From positions 3,058,128-3,118,127 of the forward strand of contig OZ037771.1 in the NCBI GenBank assembly GCA_964035545.1: a DNA stretch of 60,000 nucleotides, in the 5' to 3' direction. The DNA is from Bugula neritina. Lineage: Eukaryota > Bryozoa > Gymnolaemata > Cheilostomatida > Bugulidae. The position numbers and the translations under genes were made by a program. The notes beneath the pieces were generated by a model. That model saw only the letters and a list, made by a program, of their open reading frames with translations. It ran no database searches and had not been told where the DNA came from. Position 1 is the first letter of the stretch, and each line of letters opens with the position of its first letter. Below, one piece after another: positions 59,503-60,000 of this stretch.

Positions 59503-60000
59503 TTTGGAAGGAGAATTAGGCTGAAGATCGCATTATTTCTATGTGGATTATGAGTTTAGTTTTTCTGGCAAAATACATGCATGGGATGAAAACTCAAAAC
59601 ATCACCCCATTCTGCAAAACACAACAATTTCAAATGAACAACCTGCATAAAACTTGTTTGCTTAATTCCCTAAATACTCAAATTATCAAAACTGCTCATA
59701 TGCTTATGGTTTTATGCCGTATTTACTTTAACTTCTGTTTGTTTAGATTTTTACTTAAAACTGCCACTGTGACTGGTTTTTAAACCATTACGTTTTTGCT
59801 ATTAAGCCCAATGCCTTCCTAAAAGTCTTCAACTGTAGAGATGACTAAGTACTAGTTAGGTTTAATGATAATTCACTATTAAATTTGTTAATGCACTGCC
59901 ACTCGTAACCAATTCAGTCTGCTTACAATTAAAGCCTCTAAAATCTAACTAGTCAAGGACGCTATTTGGAACATGAACACACAGGGGAGGCAACTCTATA
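59503..60000. other. Right-edge sequence without recognised features
   Basis: An 80-codon frame at 59541-59783 has no domain or splice context that I recognise. Nothing else noted. Confidence 0.4.

Overview
This is an AT-rich animal nuclear contig: genes are split into many short GT-AG exons, separated by long low-complexity introns and intergenic DNA, with polyadenylation signals, SINEs and minisatellites. Protein similarity and the style of the nicotinic receptor suggest an invertebrate, probably a spiralian (mollusc, annelid or bryozoan grade). I cannot name the species. All exon boundaries below were read by eye from reading frame, splice dinucleotides and remembered family sequences. In the genes reconstructed here, intron phases agree at every listed junction except the one flagged in the nicotinic receptor.

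Layout from left to right. (1) 142-2249, minus: 5' seven exons of an XPNPEP3-like aminopeptidase P, running off the left edge. (2) 2250-8949: gene-free, short-motif-rich DNA with one possible decayed coding fragment. (3) 8950-11746, plus: complete five-exon LRRC51-like leucine-rich-repeat gene with one GC-AG intron. (4) 12684-34179, minus: complete 23-exon HELQ (Hel308-type DNA repair helicase), about 1054 residues. Several of its introns carry minisatellites that touch exon ends; one array contains the splice donor itself and another contains the stop codon. (5) 25277-28626, plus: a four-exon gene for a disordered protein with ITIM-like tyrosine motifs, nested inside a HELQ intron on the opposite strand. 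(6) 38265-42933, plus: nicotinic acetylcholine receptor alpha-type subunit (first exon not found), with a tandemly duplicated ligand-binding exon. (7) 43365-46826, minus: GUCD1-like gene, tail to tail with the receptor gene, first exon not found. (8) 48435-53640: a roughly 5.2 kb block bounded by inverted repeat arms of about 450-490 bp. It holds two paralogous two-exon genes for very small predicted secreted proteins, a SINE directly upstream of one of them, and a LINE-like fragment at its left edge. (9) 57285-58265, plus: single-exon GT31 (beta-1,3-galactosyltransferase-like) gene. (10) 58266-60000: a SINE with perfect target-site duplications and otherwise gene-free DNA.

The genes do not form a functional cluster: mitochondrial peptidase, LRR protein, DNA repair helicase, ion channel and glycosyltransferase are unrelated activities, as expected in an animal genome. 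The most unusual features are the secreted mini-protein pair inside a long inverted repeat, the duplicated receptor exon with an out-of-frame acceptor, and the minisatellites that have captured HELQ splice and stop signals.
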